6,355 nt of DNA from Bacteroidota bacterium (lineage in GTDB: Bacteria > Bacteroidota > Ignavibacteria > Ignavibacteriales > Ignavibacteriaceae): NCBI GenBank assembly GCA_022567875.1, contig JADFGB010000069.1, forward strand, positions 1 to 6,355. Direction: 5' to 3'. The position numbers and the translations under genes were made by a program. Under the pieces are notes generated by a model. That model made no database searches. It saw only the letters and a list, made by a program, of their open reading frames with translations, and was not told where the DNA came from. Shown in pieces: positions 5,563-6,355 of this stretch (its first letter is position 1; every line of letters starts with the position of its first letter).

Positions 5563-6355
5563 ATGAATACATTAACTGATACTTCAAATAATAAAGAATT
5601 AAATTTAAGTCTAAATAAAAAAGAACTGATTGAAAGATTCAAAAATGTCAGATCGTTTTCAGAAGAATTAGCGAAACCCTTAAAAACGGAAGATTTTGTA
5701 ATTCAGTCGATGCCTGATGTTAGTCCGACTAAATGGCATTTGGGTCACGTTAGCTGGTTCTACGAAGCATTTATTTTAAATAAAACTGTTAAAAATTATA
5801 AATCAATAGATTCAAAATACACCTATATTTTTAACTCGTATTATGTGTTGATCGGTGAAAGATTTGTTAGGGCTAATAGAGGACTTCTATCAAGACCAAC
5901 CGTTGAAGAAGTATTCCATTACAGAAAATTTGTAAATGAAAACTTAATAGAATTATTAGAAAATTGCTCTGATGAAATATTTGAAGAGTATGCCCCCATT
6001 GTTGAAGTTGGTTTAAATCACGAGCAGCAGCATCAGGAATTATTATTAACAGATATTAAACACGTATTATCGTTTAATCCTCTGGATCCGGTTTATTCAT
6101 CTATTAATTTACCCGAAGGAAATCCACAACAAATAAGCTGGCAAACGTTTGATGAAGGGATATTTCAAATAGGAAATACCGGTATAAAATTTTGCTATGA
6201 TAATGAAACTCCTTTCCACAAAGAATATTTACAACCGTTTCAATTGGCATCAAGACTTGTAACAAATCAAGAATATATTGAGTTTATTGAAGCAGGTATC
6301 TACAAAAAACAAGAGTCGTGGCTCTCTGACGGCTGGACAACTTTAGAAGCAGAAA
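5563..6355 (+). CDS. egtB: EgtB-like iron-dependent sulfoxide synthase (ergothioneine biosynthesis), 5' part
   Basis: EgtB joins a sulfur donor (cysteine or gamma-glutamylcysteine) to hercynine with oxygen and non-haem iron in ergothioneine synthesis. The 264 residues seen begin with a DinB-like four-helix domain (about 20-165). Its iron ligands are visible: PTKWHLGHVSWFYE with His62, and NHEQQHQELL with His153 and His157. The family's IGERFVRANRG-type helix lies between them. From about 195 the FGE-sulfatase (formylglycine-generating-enzyme-like) domain starts (ISWQTFDEGIFQIGN, NETPFHKEY, LVTNQEYIEFI, SDGWTTL), and the window ends inside it. Family members are about 380-450 residues, so 120 or more are missing only because of the window edge. 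The ATG is preceded by GTGAG six bases upstream, and no start further left suits the homology. A histidine methyltransferase gene (egtD) often follows and should be looked for beyond 6355. Related ovothiol synthases (OvoA) cannot be excluded, but they carry a fused methyltransferase. Confidence 0.9.
   Translation, partial: MNTLTDTSNNKELNLSLNKKELIERFKNVRSFSEELAKPLKTEDFVIQSMPDVSPTKWHLGHVSWFYEAFILNKTVKNYKSIDSKYTYIFNSYYVLIGERFVRANRGLLSRPTVEEVFHYRKFVNENLIELLENCSDEIFEEYAPIVEVGLNHEQQHQELLLTDIKHVLSFNPLDPVYSSINLPEGNPQQISWQTFDEGIFQIGNTGIKFCYDNETPFHKEYLQPFQLASRLVTNQEYIEFIEAGIYKKQESWLSDGWTTLEAE

Overview
The window is AT-rich and codes only on the + strand. It suggests a Gram-negative bacterium, most likely of the Bacteroidota/Ignavibacteriota/Chlorobiota group. 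The evidence is a lipoprotein-type prolyl oligopeptidase, A/T-rich codon choice, and an EgtB of the DinB plus FGE-sulfatase type. The taxonomic guess is inference and no single gene proves it.

Positions 1-1462 hold two broken housekeeping genes placed head to tail. The first is the middle part of a B12-dependent (class II) ribonucleotide reductase, nrdJ, which enters from the left edge and loses its family resemblance near 586. The second is the C-terminal part of argininosuccinate lyase, argH, recognisable from about 635 to 1462, in another frame and lacking its N-terminal part. Neither piece could work alone. The argH piece uses noticeably different lysine codons from its neighbours. The junction is either a real deletion/recombination scar or an assembly chimera. 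Positions 1463-1699 contain no gene, only AT-rich inverted repeats, a short period-8 repeat and a plausible promoter.

Positions 1700-5434 carry four intact genes: a 90-residue GNAT-like acetyltransferase of the NATD1/At1g77540 type, a 705-residue lipoprotein prolyl oligopeptidase (S9A), msrA (methionine sulfoxide reductase A), and a membrane-anchored or secreted alpha/beta hydrolase. The peptidase and msrA are 2 nt apart and the hydrolase follows after 16 nt, so these three look like one transcript.

After a 128-nt gap with an AT-only hairpin and a perfect TATAAT box, an egtB-like gene (ergothioneine/ovothiol-type sulfoxide synthase) begins at 5563 and runs off the right edge. MsrA and EgtB both concern sulfur-based protection against oxidation. 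The shared theme is suggestive but may be coincidental. I found no CRISPR array, RNA gene, transposase, integrase or recognisable defence system. The most unusual feature is the nrdJ/argH junction.
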